Shown here piece by piece: positions 12,007 through 22,971 of a DNA stretch of 64,000 nt; within the stretch, counting starts at the first letter, position 1; each line of letters begins with the position of its first letter. Source of the DNA: Mycoplasmopsis alligatoris A21JP2 (GTDB lineage Bacteria; Bacillota_I; Bacilli_A; Mycoplasmatales; Metamycoplasmataceae); assembly GCF_000178375.1 (NCBI RefSeq), contig NZ_ADNC01000002.1, positions 1 through 64,000 of the forward strand, in the 5' to 3' direction. Both the position numbers and the translations under genes were made by a program. The notes beneath the pieces are model-generated. The model was not told where the DNA came from and did not search any database. It was given only the letters and a program-made list of their open reading frames with translations.

Positions 12007-12936
12007 ATGAAATTAAAATCAACACCTATTGCTCGTGCAATGGCTGCTAGAAACGGCATTGATATTGAGCAAGTTACAGGGACAGGAATTAATGGAAAAG
12101 TTATGATTGATGACATTAAAAACTTTTTAGCAAATAAAAGCGCTGCTCCAACAGCAACTCCTGCTCCAGTTGCAAGCGCACCTAAAGCTGCTGCTCCAAC
12201 AGCACCAAGTGCACCAACTAAACCAGTTTTTGTAGCTGAACCTCACTCAGAAGCTGTTAGCCCAATGAGGAAAGCAATTGCAAAAGCTATGACAAATTCA
12301 TGATCAAATGTTGCTTATACAAACTTAGTTCATGAAATTAACATGACAAGATTGTGAAATCTACGTTCATCAATTAAAGACTTAGTTTTAAAAAACGAAA
12401 ATGTAAAATTAACATTTTTACCCTACATAGTTAAAGCAGTTTCTATCGCTTTAAAAGAATTCCCAAAATTTACAGCTAAATATAATGAAGCAAAAAGCAC
12501 ATTAGAATACCCAGGTGTAATCAATGTAGGAATTGCTGTTGATACTGAAGCTGGATTAATGGTTCCAGTTATCAAAAATGCTGCATCAATGAGTATTTTA
12601 GAAATAGCAAGTGAAGTTGTAAGACTAGCTGGCGCTGCAAGAAAAAGAACAATTAAACCTGATGAAATGAAAGGTGCTGGATTTACAATCACAAACTATG
12701 GTTCAGTAGGATCATTATTTGGAGTTCCAGTTATTAACTATCCTGAATTAGCTATTGCTGGAGTTGGTGCTATAATTGACCGTCCTGTAGTAGAAAATGG
12801 TGCAGTTGTACCAGGTAAAGTTATGTATATTACTGTTGCAGGTGATCACCGTTGAATTGATGGAGCTGAAATTGGAAGATTTGCTTCTAGAGTAAAAGAA
12901 TTATTAGAAATGCCAGAAGTGTTAGGAGTTTATTAA
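12007..12936 (+). CDS. pdhC: Dihydrolipoamide acetyltransferase (PDH E2) without a lipoyl domain
   Basis: 309 residues. It begins directly with the peripheral-subunit-binding domain (STPIARAMAARNGIDI, GTGINGKVMIDDI, residues 4-38), followed by an Ala/Pro/Thr linker (about 46-75) and the catalytic acetyltransferase domain. The catalytic GDHRWIDG is at residues 280-287 (His282, Asp286). No lipoyl domain is present at the N-terminus, unlike standard E2; the lipoyl domains sit on the neighbouring E3 gene. Start supported by AAGGAG upstream. The E2 core presumably still forms the complex scaffold. Confidence 0.95.
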
Positions 12937-12937
12937 T

Positions 12938-15130
<2,193 letters not shown>

Positions 15131-15138
15131 TTTATTTG

Positions 15139-15167
15139 ACTATACACAAGTGTGTATAGTTTTTTTA
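15139..15167 (+). terminator. Terminator of the PDH operon
   Basis: Perfect ACTATACAC aagt-loop GTGTATAGT hairpin followed by seven T, directly after the pdhD stop. Confidence 0.9.
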
Positions 15168-15201
15168 TCCTCTCACTTTACCGGTTTAATATATGAAATT
15201 T

Positions 15202-15242
15202 ATTTCCACAAATTGCACTTTTTTTGTGGTAAATATGGAAAT
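15202..15242 (+). promoter_or_regulatory. Inverted-repeat element upstream of ohr
   Basis: ATTTCCACAAAT and TTTGTGGTAAATATGGAAAT face each other about 90 bases before the ohr start. The right half shares GGTAAAT-ATGGAA with a site before the BMP lipoprotein gene (19894) and resembles the dhaK palindrome (52950). Candidate operator. Confidence 0.35.
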
Positions 15243-15329
15243 AATAACTTTTTTCTACTTTTTTATTCAATTTTTAAAATATTTATATTAATATTTACTT
15301 ATTAAATAAAAAAACAAAGAGGTAAAAAA

Positions 15330-15782
15330 ATGTCACAATTAAGACAAGTATATGAAACCGTTTGCCACGCTTGCGACGGTCGTGAAGGAAAAGTATGATC
15401 AGATGATGGTCACTTAAAACAAGAAATTGATTTAATTAAAGCTGTTGGTGGAAAAGGTGAAAAATCTAACCCTGAACAATTATTTGCTGCTGGATATGCT
15501 GCATGTTTCTCATCAATTGCTTTATATACAACAAAAAGATTCAAACTAAATGTTCCTGAATTACCAGTAGGTGTAAAAGTAAAATTATTTAACCAAGAAG
15601 ATAACGTATTTGCATTTAGCTTAAAAGTTGAAATTAGTGCAACAATTCCAGGTGTTAGCGATGAAGATGCTGTTAGAGTTATGAAAGAAGCACACAGAAA
15701 TTGTGCATACAGCAACATTGTTAAACCAGGTGTAGTTGAAAAATTAACAGTTAACGGAATCGATATCCCAGTACACGAATAA
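15330..15782 (+). CDS. Organic hydroperoxide reductase, Ohr/OsmC family
   Basis: 150 residues, the usual family length. It reduces organic hydroperoxides with a cysteine pair. The peroxidatic Cys is in AAGYAACFSS and the resolving Cys in EAHRNCAYSN, the classic OsmC/Ohr pattern; NPEQLFAAGYAACF is the best conserved block. The AGAGG Shine-Dalgarno lies before the ATG. Stands alone between two terminators. In catalase-less mycoplasmas this is a main peroxide defence; ohr versus osmC subtype is not settled from sequence alone, though the HxxC-AYS context resembles Ohr. Confidence 0.9.
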
Positions 15783-15787
15783 AAAAT

Positions 15788-15809
15788 AAAAAGCCATTTG
15801 GCTTTTTTT
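15788..15809 (+). terminator. Terminator of ohr
   Basis: AAAGCC attt GGCTTT hairpin and T run just after the ohr stop; the minus-strand gene ending at 15825 converges on it. Confidence 0.8.
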
Positions 15810-15824
15810 GTTTTCTTTTTAGCT

Positions 15825-16238
15825 TTATGATAGAGGTTTAAAGTTAGGAATAATTTTCTTTTTGGCTTCTAGAGAAGATTTTAATAATTTTGGAGAAATA
15901 ATATTTTTTAATTTTTCGTTAGGCACTCAGAGTAACTTATTAAAAATTTCTTTAAGTTCTAACTGTGAATGATTTTTAAAATGTTCATAAATTAAAAATA
16001 AATCGTTATCTCACAAATTAAAATCTTTTTTATTGAATCCTTGTTTACCATTGTCAAAAAATACATCCATATGTTGTTCATAAAAATGAATACTTCCAAC
16101 ATTAATATCAAATTTTGCGGATAAATGTTGCTTTTGGTATTTTCACATACTTCTTTCTTTAGATGGAAGTGAAGATACATACATAGCCGCAATTATGCAA
16201 TATAATTTATTCATTTTTTCGTTAATAGTCTTTTTCAT
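15825..16238 (-). CDS. Hypothetical protein
   Basis: 137-residue frame on the minus strand, open when UGA is read as Trp (three such codons). It starts MKKTINEKMNKLY and ends PNFKPLS. The composition is basic and Lys/Asn/Phe-rich, with no signal peptide or membrane segment; SLPSKERSMWKYQKQHLSAK suggests a compact nucleic-acid- or protein-binding fold but no family is recognised. It converges on ohr, and 237 bases of mostly empty sequence separate its start from the next gene-like signal. Confidence 0.6.
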
Positions 16239-16267
16239 ACGAATATTATATACAAATGATTTTTCAT

Positions 16268-16283
16268 GCGAAATCAATTTCGC
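16268..16283. repeat. Short palindrome upstream of the 15825-16238 gene
   Basis: GCGAAAT ca ATTTCGC, 7-bp perfect arms, 30 bases upstream of the minus-strand start. GC-rich for this sequence; possible operator. Confidence 0.3.
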
Positions 16284-16386
16284 TTTAGCAAAAAATTAAA
16301 TAAAAATTCACAAAAATATTAATTGTTTAAAATAATTAGAAAAAAATTAACAAAAAAATACTATTTACATAGAAAAAAATAAAATT

Positions 16387-16403
16387 TTATGCTACAATAA
16401 AAA
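16387..16403 (+). promoter_or_regulatory. Extended -10 promoter of the small RNA
   Basis: TATGCTACAAT matches an extended -10 (TATG-n-TACAAT) with the predicted start about 6 bases downstream. Confidence 0.6.
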
Positions 16404-16503
16404 TACAGCACACGCTGTATAAAAAGATGTAATACCCTTGAGGATTTCTTTTTATTATAAAATGTAAAATAAATCGCAGAAAAAAGAGCCTTGGCTCTTT
16501 TTT
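16404..16503 (+). ncRNA. Predicted ~100-nt small RNA (possible MCS4/U6-like mycoplasma RNA)
   Basis: A non-coding stretch bounded by a good extended -10 promoter and a perfect terminator. The predicted transcript begins with TACAGC acac GCTGTA, a strong 5' hairpin, continues through a segment with ACCCTTGAGGATTTC, and ends in the AAGAGCC tt GGCTCTT terminator. No ORF, tmRNA, SRP or RNase P motifs were seen. The order ATACAG ... AAGAT ... CCTTGAGGAT loosely recalls the U6-like MCS4 RNA described in Mycoplasma capricolum; that assignment is a recollection-based guess. Confidence 0.5.
16482..16503. terminator. Bidirectional terminator (small RNA and pgi-like gene)
   Basis: AAAAAAGAGCC tt GGCTCTTTTTT works in both directions: it ends the plus-strand small RNA and lies just past the stop of the minus-strand Pgi-like gene. 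Confidence 0.85.
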
Positions 16504-16505
16504 CT

Positions 16506-17777
16506 TTACTTGTGATTAATAAAAGCGTTTGAATTTATTAACATTGCATAATAAATATTTGCATAGTAAATAAGTGCTATTAAACCGCCAAATGTTTCTT
16601 CATTAAAGGCATCAATGGTTACTTCTAAGATTTTTATATTTGCACTAAATGAGGATAAATAATTTCTAAAAACTAAATACGAATCTTTTTTAAATTTATT
16701 TAGTGAATTAATTTCTAAGTGTGTAAATCCATCATTATGATCAACTTCACTACTTGGCTGATAATCGATTTTTTCTTCATTGATTGTAAAGTACAAAATA
16801 GATTTATTCTTGTTTCCATCAACTAACATTTGCCCTTGTGTATAGATGTTTTCGTTTCCATAAAAACCTATAGAAGCTATATCTTTGGAAATATTAAGAA
16901 TGTTTTGATTAAACAAGTGTAAGTCTAATAAATGTTTCATATTTTTAGAATCAGAAGCAATTATATTTAAATGTGTTCGATCTAGGCCTAAATTATATAA
17001 ATCATGAAATAAATGTGAAGCAAAACGAAGGGCTAAATTATTTTCTAGGTCTATACTATAGGCATTTAAACTAATATCTTTATATCCTTTTACAAGTTTC
17101 AGTATATCAATACCACATAAAGCAATTGGAAATAAACAAGACTCTGTAAAAAAAGTATTATTATCTGCTATGTTATCTGAGGTTACAAAAATATTTGAGC
17201 TATTTATATTAATATTTTTAAACAATTCTACTGTTGAATATTTTCCAATTATAAAAACATTTTTCTTTAAAAAACGAGCACCTAAATTCGATTGTACATC
17301 ACTAAGTGACCTTTTTATTATTTTTTCAAAAGAAGGATTTTTCTTTAAATCTCCTAAAATAATAATTCCAAAATCTCTACGCGTTTTTGTATTTAAATAA
17401 TCAATTTTTTCTTGTAGTGATGAATAAGACTCATGAAATTCTAAAAATGTAATTTTTAAAGCATGCTTTTTGTAAAAATAAGACTCACCTAAAACAAAAT
17501 TTAATGCAGCCATTATATTATTTATTTGAAAAGATGGTGCAAAAATAAATAATTCTTTAAGCGATTCAACACAATTGCTTTTTAAATTATTACACATTTT
17601 TATAATTCTTTTTATTCCTGTAATTGAATAATTAAAGGCAATATCGTTAAATTCTAAATATTCAAAATCAGTTAAATTTTTACTTAGAAGCATTTTATTT
17701 GTTTCAATTAAATCATTTTGCACATCACTATTTTCGTTTTGATGTGAAGTAAAATTAATTGTTTTTAACTTTATCAT
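16506..17777 (-). CDS. Glucose-6-phosphate isomerase-like protein lacking active-site motifs
   Basis: 423 residues, the length of mycoplasma Pgi. The overall pattern follows Pgi: an N-terminal helix block (FEYLEFND, then GIKRIIKMCNNLKS), a strand-helix in place of the first SIS sugar-phosphate site (LFIFAPSFQINNIMAALNFV instead of the GIGGSYLG type), then LFPIALCGIDILKLVKGYKDI, NNLALRFASHLFHDLYNLGL, NENIYTQGQM, YQPSSEVDHNDGFTHLEINSL and a C-terminal helix ending in LINSNAFINHK, where Pgi has its GVNPFNQPGVE site. The GIGGS, SGTTTE and GESEGK equivalents are absent, so it is probably a non-catalytic Pgi paralogue. It starts inside the upstream S1-domain gene (23-bp overlap), implying coupled expression. 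The similarity was judged by eye. Confidence 0.6.
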   Translation of the reverse strand: MIKLKTINFTSHQNENSDVQNDLIETNKMLLSKNLTDFEYLEFNDIAFNYSITGIKRIIKMCNNLKSNCVESLKELFIFAPSFQINNIMAALNFVLGESYFYKKHALKITFLEFHESYSSLQEKIDYLNTKTRRDFGIIILGDLKKNPSFEKIIKRSLSDVQSNLGARFLKKNVFIIGKYSTVELFKNININSSNIFVTSDNIADNNTFFTESCLFPIALCGIDILKLVKGYKDISLNAYSIDLENNLALRFASHLFHDLYNLGLDRTHLNIIASDSKNMKHLLDLHLFNQNILNISKDIASIGFYGNENIYTQGQMLVDGNKNKSILYFTINEEKIDYQPSSEVDHNDGFTHLEINSLNKFKKDSYLVFRNYLSSFSANIKILEVTIDAFNEETFGGLIALIYYANIYYAMLINSNAFINHK

Positions 17778-18111
17778 CTTTATATTCCTTTATAGTTTGT
17801 TCAACACTTAATTTTAATTGTTTAAATCCACCAGCTGTTTCTTCAAGATCGTATTCAAAAGGACTACGGCTAAATTGAGGATGATTTAATTTAAATGAAG
17901 CTATTCCTTGTTTTTTGCTTTCTTGTTTTAAAACAATAAAATTAATTTTTTCACCAATTTTAAATTCAGAGAGTAAACTATTAACTTTTCAATCTGTAAT
18001 ATTATTTTTAGTAATGATAAAATTGCAACCGTCTTTAGTTGTTGCAATAATTTCTTTTTCATTTAATGTTGTTATAGTTCCATAAGCAACAGAATTTGGT
18101 TTATAAATCAT
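17755..18111 (-). CDS. S1-type RNA-binding domain protein
   Basis: 118 residues. Starts MIYKPNSVAYGTITTLNEKE, reading like the first strands of an S1/OB fold (G-x-I-T...); FKIGEKINFIVLKQESKKQGIASFKLNHPQF matches the later S1 pattern in which a Lys-rich loop is followed by a SLK-like strand. The C-terminal 35 residues are a charged tail. Resembles small single-S1 proteins of Firmicutes (general stress protein 13 type). Its end overlaps the Pgi-like gene, a pairing worth noting. Start chosen at the only ATG that includes the first beta-strand. Confidence 0.6.
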
Positions 18112-18477
18112 AATTAAATTATAGTTAAAAAAGTTCTTTGTTGTTACTTTTTAACCAAATTAATATAATTTAAATAACTACTTATACATTTTTTGCATTA
18201 AAATAGGTGAATAAGGAAATGTTTAAGTATTAAAAATTTTTTATTTTATTCTTTTTAAAAACTACTATATTAATATAGTTAAATCATTAATAATAAATTG
18301 TAATTATAAATGGTCTAAAATTACACAAAAGAAATAAAAACTTGAAAAAATATTTATTTTAAAACCAAGTATTTCCTTTTATGCCTATGATAAAGCACTA
18401 AAAGGTTAAACAATTTATAATTAGATAGTAATATAATAATTATGTTAAGCACAAAAGTGTATTACGAAGGAGATATT
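18112..18477. other. Divergent intergenic region (366 bp)
   Basis: Very A+T-rich spacer between the minus-strand S1 gene and the plus-strand gene at 18478. It holds a TATAAT at 18432-18437 and a GAAGGAG Shine-Dalgarno just before 18478; a weak GGTGAATAAGGAAAT resembling the element upstream of ohr is at 18207-18222. No ORF or RNA structure recognised. Confidence 0.5.
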
Positions 18478-19827
18478 ATGAGAAGATTACAATGTACATA
18501 CTCACCTGAAAAAAACAAAAAATATCCATGACAACTAAAACACCCTAAAGTTAAAAAAGCACTTGCTCACTTTAAAACTAGACCAGAAGCCATGGATTGA
18601 TTCTTGCATCAAGAAATCGAATGTATTACTTGATTCCAAAATGAAGAAGGAATTTGAGGTGGTCAAGTAATTTCAGAAAAAGATGAAAAAGGAGTAATGG
18701 AACACGAAGTTGTTGTTGAAAACTTTGATGGATCAATTGGTTATGTTGAAACATTTTTAGAATTTCGTATAAACCCAAGAAACTGAACAAGAGACGAAGA
18801 AAAAGCAAAACCAAGATTTGAAGCAGTTAATGCAGATTATAAAAGAGTATTTGAAGATCCAAACACAGTTAATTACTTCCCACCTGAAGATAACTTTGAA
18901 AGACCAAAAAGAAGATCTAAAAAAGATGTTGAATTAGATCAAGCTAAAAAAGATATTGAATTATTAATTTTACAACTTAAAGAAAAATCTCAAGGTAGTG
19001 ATCAATCAGACAAAATTAAAGCTCTAGAAGAACAAATTAAAGAATTAGAAGAAGCTGAAAAAATTAAAGTTGTACCAACAGAATTTATCGCTGTTCTTAC
19101 ACACGTTTCTGATGTTGAATTAAGAAATAAAATTATCGTTTTAGATATATATGTTTCTAAATTAGAATACATCACAAAACACCTAACTACAAATGAATGT
19201 TGTAAATCAGATGCTATGTTAATTAAAAGCAATTTTGATGGAGTGTTCAACTACTATTCATCACTTGCTAACACAGTAAAAGATAAAAAAGAAGAATCAG
19301 AACAAATTAAAGTTCTATTAGAAAACTTTAAAGTTCAAACAAACAAGTTTTCAAAAGCTGTTAAACCAAATCCAACACTTGAAGATACAGAAGCTAATGC
19401 AGTATACTACAATGATGAATTTAGTGAAAAAACTGAAAGAGTTGCACATGCTACATCATTTATTTTATTAGATGACAAACAAATAGTATTTGTACCTTTA
19501 GCAAAATACGAATACGAAGTTGTGCACTACAATCCAGGTAACATGCCTAAATATGGTTTAGTAAACGGAACACACTTAACAAAAGAAGTTGAAGCAGAAC
19601 CTGTTAAAGAAAAAATCTTTAAAGTAGTTCAAGTTGCAGCACCAGCTCCACAAACACCAGTTGTTGTAAATCAAACAAAAGTTGTTGAAAGATATGTATA
19701 CAAAGAAGAAAAACCTGCTAAAAGATCAGATATGATTCAATACATAATTCTATGAACACTACTAGTTATATTTATAATAATCTTAATTCTATTAATATTA
19801 GAATTAACAGGAGTTAGAATATTCTAA
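18478..19827 (+). CDS. Tail-anchored coiled-coil protein, N-terminal DUF2188-like segment
   Basis: 449 residues without a signal peptide. The N-terminal ~55 residues (PWQLKHPKVKKALAHFKTRP, EAMDWFLHQE) resemble the DUF2188 pattern in which a Trp/aromatic strand is followed by TxxEAxxxA-like helix. Residues ~150-200 are a charged heptad-like coiled coil. A helical domain follows (HVSDVELRNKIIVLD to about 290). A Pro/Val-rich linker (AAPAPQTPVVV) precedes a single C-terminal membrane segment (IILWTLLVIFIIILILLILE, about 425-445) and a short tail. Topology suggests a cytoplasmic protein anchored by its C-terminus. Specific function unknown. Monocistronic, with its own promoter and terminator; good GAAGGAG Shine-Dalgarno. 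Confidence 0.7.
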
Positions 19828-19833
19828 TAATAA

Positions 19834-19857
19834 AAAGGCCAAATTTTGGCTTTTTTT
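19834..19857 (+). terminator. Terminator of the tail-anchored protein gene
   Basis: GGCCAA att TTGGC hairpin with seven T, starting seven bases after the stop. Confidence 0.8.
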
Positions 19858-19890
19858 ATGCCTTTTTTAAGACTTTTAAAATTTTCAAAA

Positions 19891-19911
19891 ATGTGGTAAA
19901 TTATGGAATTA
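19891..19911 (+). promoter_or_regulatory. GGTAAAT-ATGGAA element upstream of the BMP lipoprotein
   Basis: ATGTGGTAAATTATGGAATT lies ~85 bases before the lipoprotein ATG, in the same orientation as the near-identical site before ohr. Candidate transcription-factor site; a TATATAATATAA -10 region follows at 19932-19945. Confidence 0.4.
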
Positions 19912-19994
19912 CAATTCTATTTTTTACCCTTTTATATATAATATAAATAGTCATTTATATATTTAAAAAATGACATCAAAAACAAGAGGATATT

Positions 19995-21293
19995 ATGATA
20001 AAAACTAAAAAAATATTACTTACATTAGGAACAGTTAGTGCATTAGGGCTTGTTTCTGCAGTTGCAATTTCATGTTCAAGTGGACTAGAAGGTGCAGCAA
20101 GTAAATTAGCTGACAAAGAAATTGGTACAGTTAAATTATTAAACGACGGTAAAAAAGAAGATGCTACTGTAAAAAATTCAGTAGTTATGATTACTGATGC
20201 TGGACACGTTAATGATAAATCATTTAACCAGTCAACATATGAGGGTGGATGATTAGCAGCAAATCAATTTAATATGTTGCCAAAATTCCATAATTTAAGA
20301 CCTACAGGTCACGACAAAATTTCAGAACAATACGTTGAAGCATTATCAAACAACGTTAAAGTATGATTAACAAGTGGATTCTTACATGGTGAACCTGTTC
20401 AAAAATTCTGAGAGCAAAACAAGGCTGCTTTAGAAAAAAATGAAACAATTATTGTAGGAACTGACTTTGTTCCCGCTGTTACAGCTGGACATGGAATTGG
20501 AATTACATTTAAAGTTGAACAATCAGCATTTATCGTAGGATATGCTGCTGCAGATTACTTAGCAACAACATACCCAAGCGATGCTGCAAAACGTAGTGTT
20601 TATGCTTTTGGTGGTGGTGCATTTGATGGTGTTACAGGATTTATTCGTGGATTCTATGAAGGAATTAAAGCATTCAACAAAGCAAACAAAGGTAAAGAAA
20701 CAGAAATTAAACTTTCTTCAACAGGAAAAGTTGACTTATCTTCAGGATTTGATCCTGCTGACCAAAAAATGACTGCTGCAGTAAATGCTGCTGTTGCTTC
20801 AGGAGCTACAATTATTTTACCAGTAGCCGGACCAGCAACAGGAGTATTGTTAAACAGCTTAAAAGGTGATGCTCAAAAAGATAAATTAGTTATTGGAGTT
20901 GACGTTGATCAATCATTATCATACACAAATGATTCAGCAAAATTCTTCAGTTCAATTACAAAACGTATTGCACAAGCTAACTATGATGTTTTAGCAGAAT
21001 TATACCAAGGGCCAGCTAAATATGACTTATTAAAAGGTTTTGAATTAGGTAAGAAAAGCCATGTTGTTTTAGGAACATTTAAAGACAACTTAGTTGGATA
21101 TGCTCCTTCTGCACTAGCAGGTGCTGAAAAAGGTAAAGCTGATGCTTCACTTGAAAAAGGTAAAGCTGCTTTAGAAAAATTAACAGATTTAGCTAAAGAT
21201 TTAGATGATGCAGGTTATACAGCTGCAACAGCTGATGGTGCAAAATTAGTTGATTATTTAAGTAAATTAGCAACAGACGCAAAAGCAAAATAA
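19995..21293 (+). CDS. BMP/Med family substrate-binding lipoprotein
   Basis: 432 residues with a lipobox ending at Cys27. The mature part matches the BmpA/PnrA family of nucleoside-binding lipoproteins: VVMITDAGHVNDKSFNQSTYEGG is the diagnostic first ligand-loop region, and KRSVYAFGGGAFDGVTGFIRGFYEGI and the IIVGTDF / VIGVDVD strands follow. Downstream are two ATPase domains and two permeases of the matching (YufNOPQ-like) transporter, so it probably captures purine nucleosides for import. The last ~70 residues are an Ala/Lys-rich extension. Promoter TATATAATAT and AGAGGA Shine-Dalgarno precede the ATG. Confidence 0.92.
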
Positions 21294-21310
21294 TAATTTT
21301 ATAAATAATG

Positions 21311-21345
21311 AGATAAATTATGTCCATAAGCATAATTTATCTTTT
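21311..21345 (+). terminator. Intra-operon hairpin between the BMP lipoprotein and ABC ATPase genes
   Basis: AGATAAATTATG ... CATAATTTATCT, 12-bp perfect arms followed by TTTTA, sits between the two genes. Probably a partial terminator/attenuator that lets the binding protein be made in excess over the transporter, and may also protect the 3' end of the lipoprotein mRNA. Confidence 0.7.
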
Positions 21346-21357
21346 ATATGGAGGGGA

Positions 21358-22971
21358 ATGCAAACAAAAATCGAAAATGCAGTTGAATTTGTCAATATGA
21401 CTAAAGATTTCCCAGGTATTAGAGCCAATGATGATGTAAGTTTTAAAGTAAAAAAAGGTTCTATTCACGCTATTATAGGTGAGAATGGAGCTGGAAAAAG
21501 TACTTTAATGTCCATTTTATTTGGTCTTTATGAACCTACAAAAGGGTATATTAAAATAAATGATGAAGCTGTATTTATTAAAAATCCTAATGATGCAAAT
21601 CGTTTAGGAATTGGAATGGTACACCAACATTTTAAATTAGTAGATATTTACACAAATTTAGAAAATATTATTATTGGTAGTGAATACAATAAATCAATGG
21701 TAATGGATCAAAAATTATCGAGAAAAAAAATAGAAGCTATTCAACATACTTATAATTTAAATTTTGATTTAAATCAAATAACTTCTGAATCTACAGTTTC
21801 AACTCAACAAAAAGTAGAAATTTTAAAAATGCTTTATAGAGACAGCGATATTTTAGTATTTGATGAACCAACTGCGGTTTTAACCGATGCTGAAATTCAA
21901 GGGCTTTTACAAACGTTTAAAAGATTTAAAGAATTAGGAAAAACAATTTTATTTATTTCACATAAATTAAATGAAATTAAAGAAGTAGCGGATACAGCAA
22001 CAGTTATTCGTCACGGAAAAGTTATTGGAAATTATGATGTCAAAAAGACATCAATTCCCGAATTAGCTAAAGCAATGGTTGGAAAAACGGTTGTTTTACC
22101 AAAAAATACTTCAAAAGCAAACTTTGGTCATACCGTTATGAAATTTCAAAACGTCTATGCTAAAGCAACTAAACAAGTTACAGATTTAAATTTTGAAATA
22201 AAATCAGGACAAATTTTGGCAGTAGCTGGAGTTGAAGGTAATGGACAAGAATTAATTGAGTTTCTATGTTCAGGACTTTTAAAACCTAATAAAGGTAAAA
22301 TACTATTTTACAAACAAAAACAATTAGCTAAAAATGATAAAGATCTTAAAAAGGGATTCTTCACACAAGAAGATATTAATCAAAATCCTTTGCAGGAAAT
22401 TGATTTAACACATGCTTCAGTACAAAAGAAAAGCGAACAAGGAATTTCGTATATTCCTGGAGATAGACATAAATACGGTTTAGTTTTAGATTATACAATT
22501 AGCGAAAATGCAATTTTAAGACGTTTAAAAGATCCATTATTTAACAAATATAGCATTATTAACTTAAAAAATAGAAATGACTTTTCTAACGAAATAATCG
22601 AAAAATTTGACGTTCGTGGTTCTAGAGAGGGACGTTCAAAAGCTAGATCTCTTTCTGGTGGTAATCAACAAAAAGCTATTGTTGGTCGTGAAATGCTAAC
22701 ACCACACGATTTAATTATTGTTGTACAACCTACACGTGGTCTTGACGTTGGTGCTATTAATCAAATTCACCAAGATATTATTAAGGAAAAAGAAAATGGT
22801 AAAGCAATTTTACTAATTTCATATGAACTAGATGAAGTTTTAGCACTAGCTGATACAATAATGGTTCTTTCTGGCGGAAAAATTCAAGGTATGGCTAACA
22901 AAGAAAATGTAACAAGAGAACAAATAGGACTATGAATGGCCGATATAAAGCAAGGAGATAAACATGAATAA
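21358..22971 (+). CDS. ABC transporter ATPase, two nucleotide-binding domains (nucleoside type)
   Basis: 537 residues with tandem NBDs as in sugar/nucleoside importers of the RbsA/YufO class. NBD1: Walker A GENGAGKS, a degenerate signature STVSTQQ, Walker B ILVFDEPTA. NBD2: degenerate Walker A region (GVEGNGQEL), perfect signature LSGGNQQK and IVVQPTRGLD, where Gln replaces the catalytic Glu, as is usual in the second domain of this class. AGGGG Shine-Dalgarno. The 3' end overlaps the first permease by 8 bases. Confidence 0.95.

Noticed and set aside
15201-15212. TTATTTCCACA and similar sequences as DnaA boxes or an origin.
   Set aside because: They are imperfect, isolated and far from dnaA or a typical oriC; they fit a regulatory element better.
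16404-16503. Orphan tracrRNA, SRP RNA or tmRNA at the small RNA locus.
   Set aside because: No cas genes or repeats are nearby, and the SRP GGAA-tetraloop region and tmRNA tag motifs are missing.
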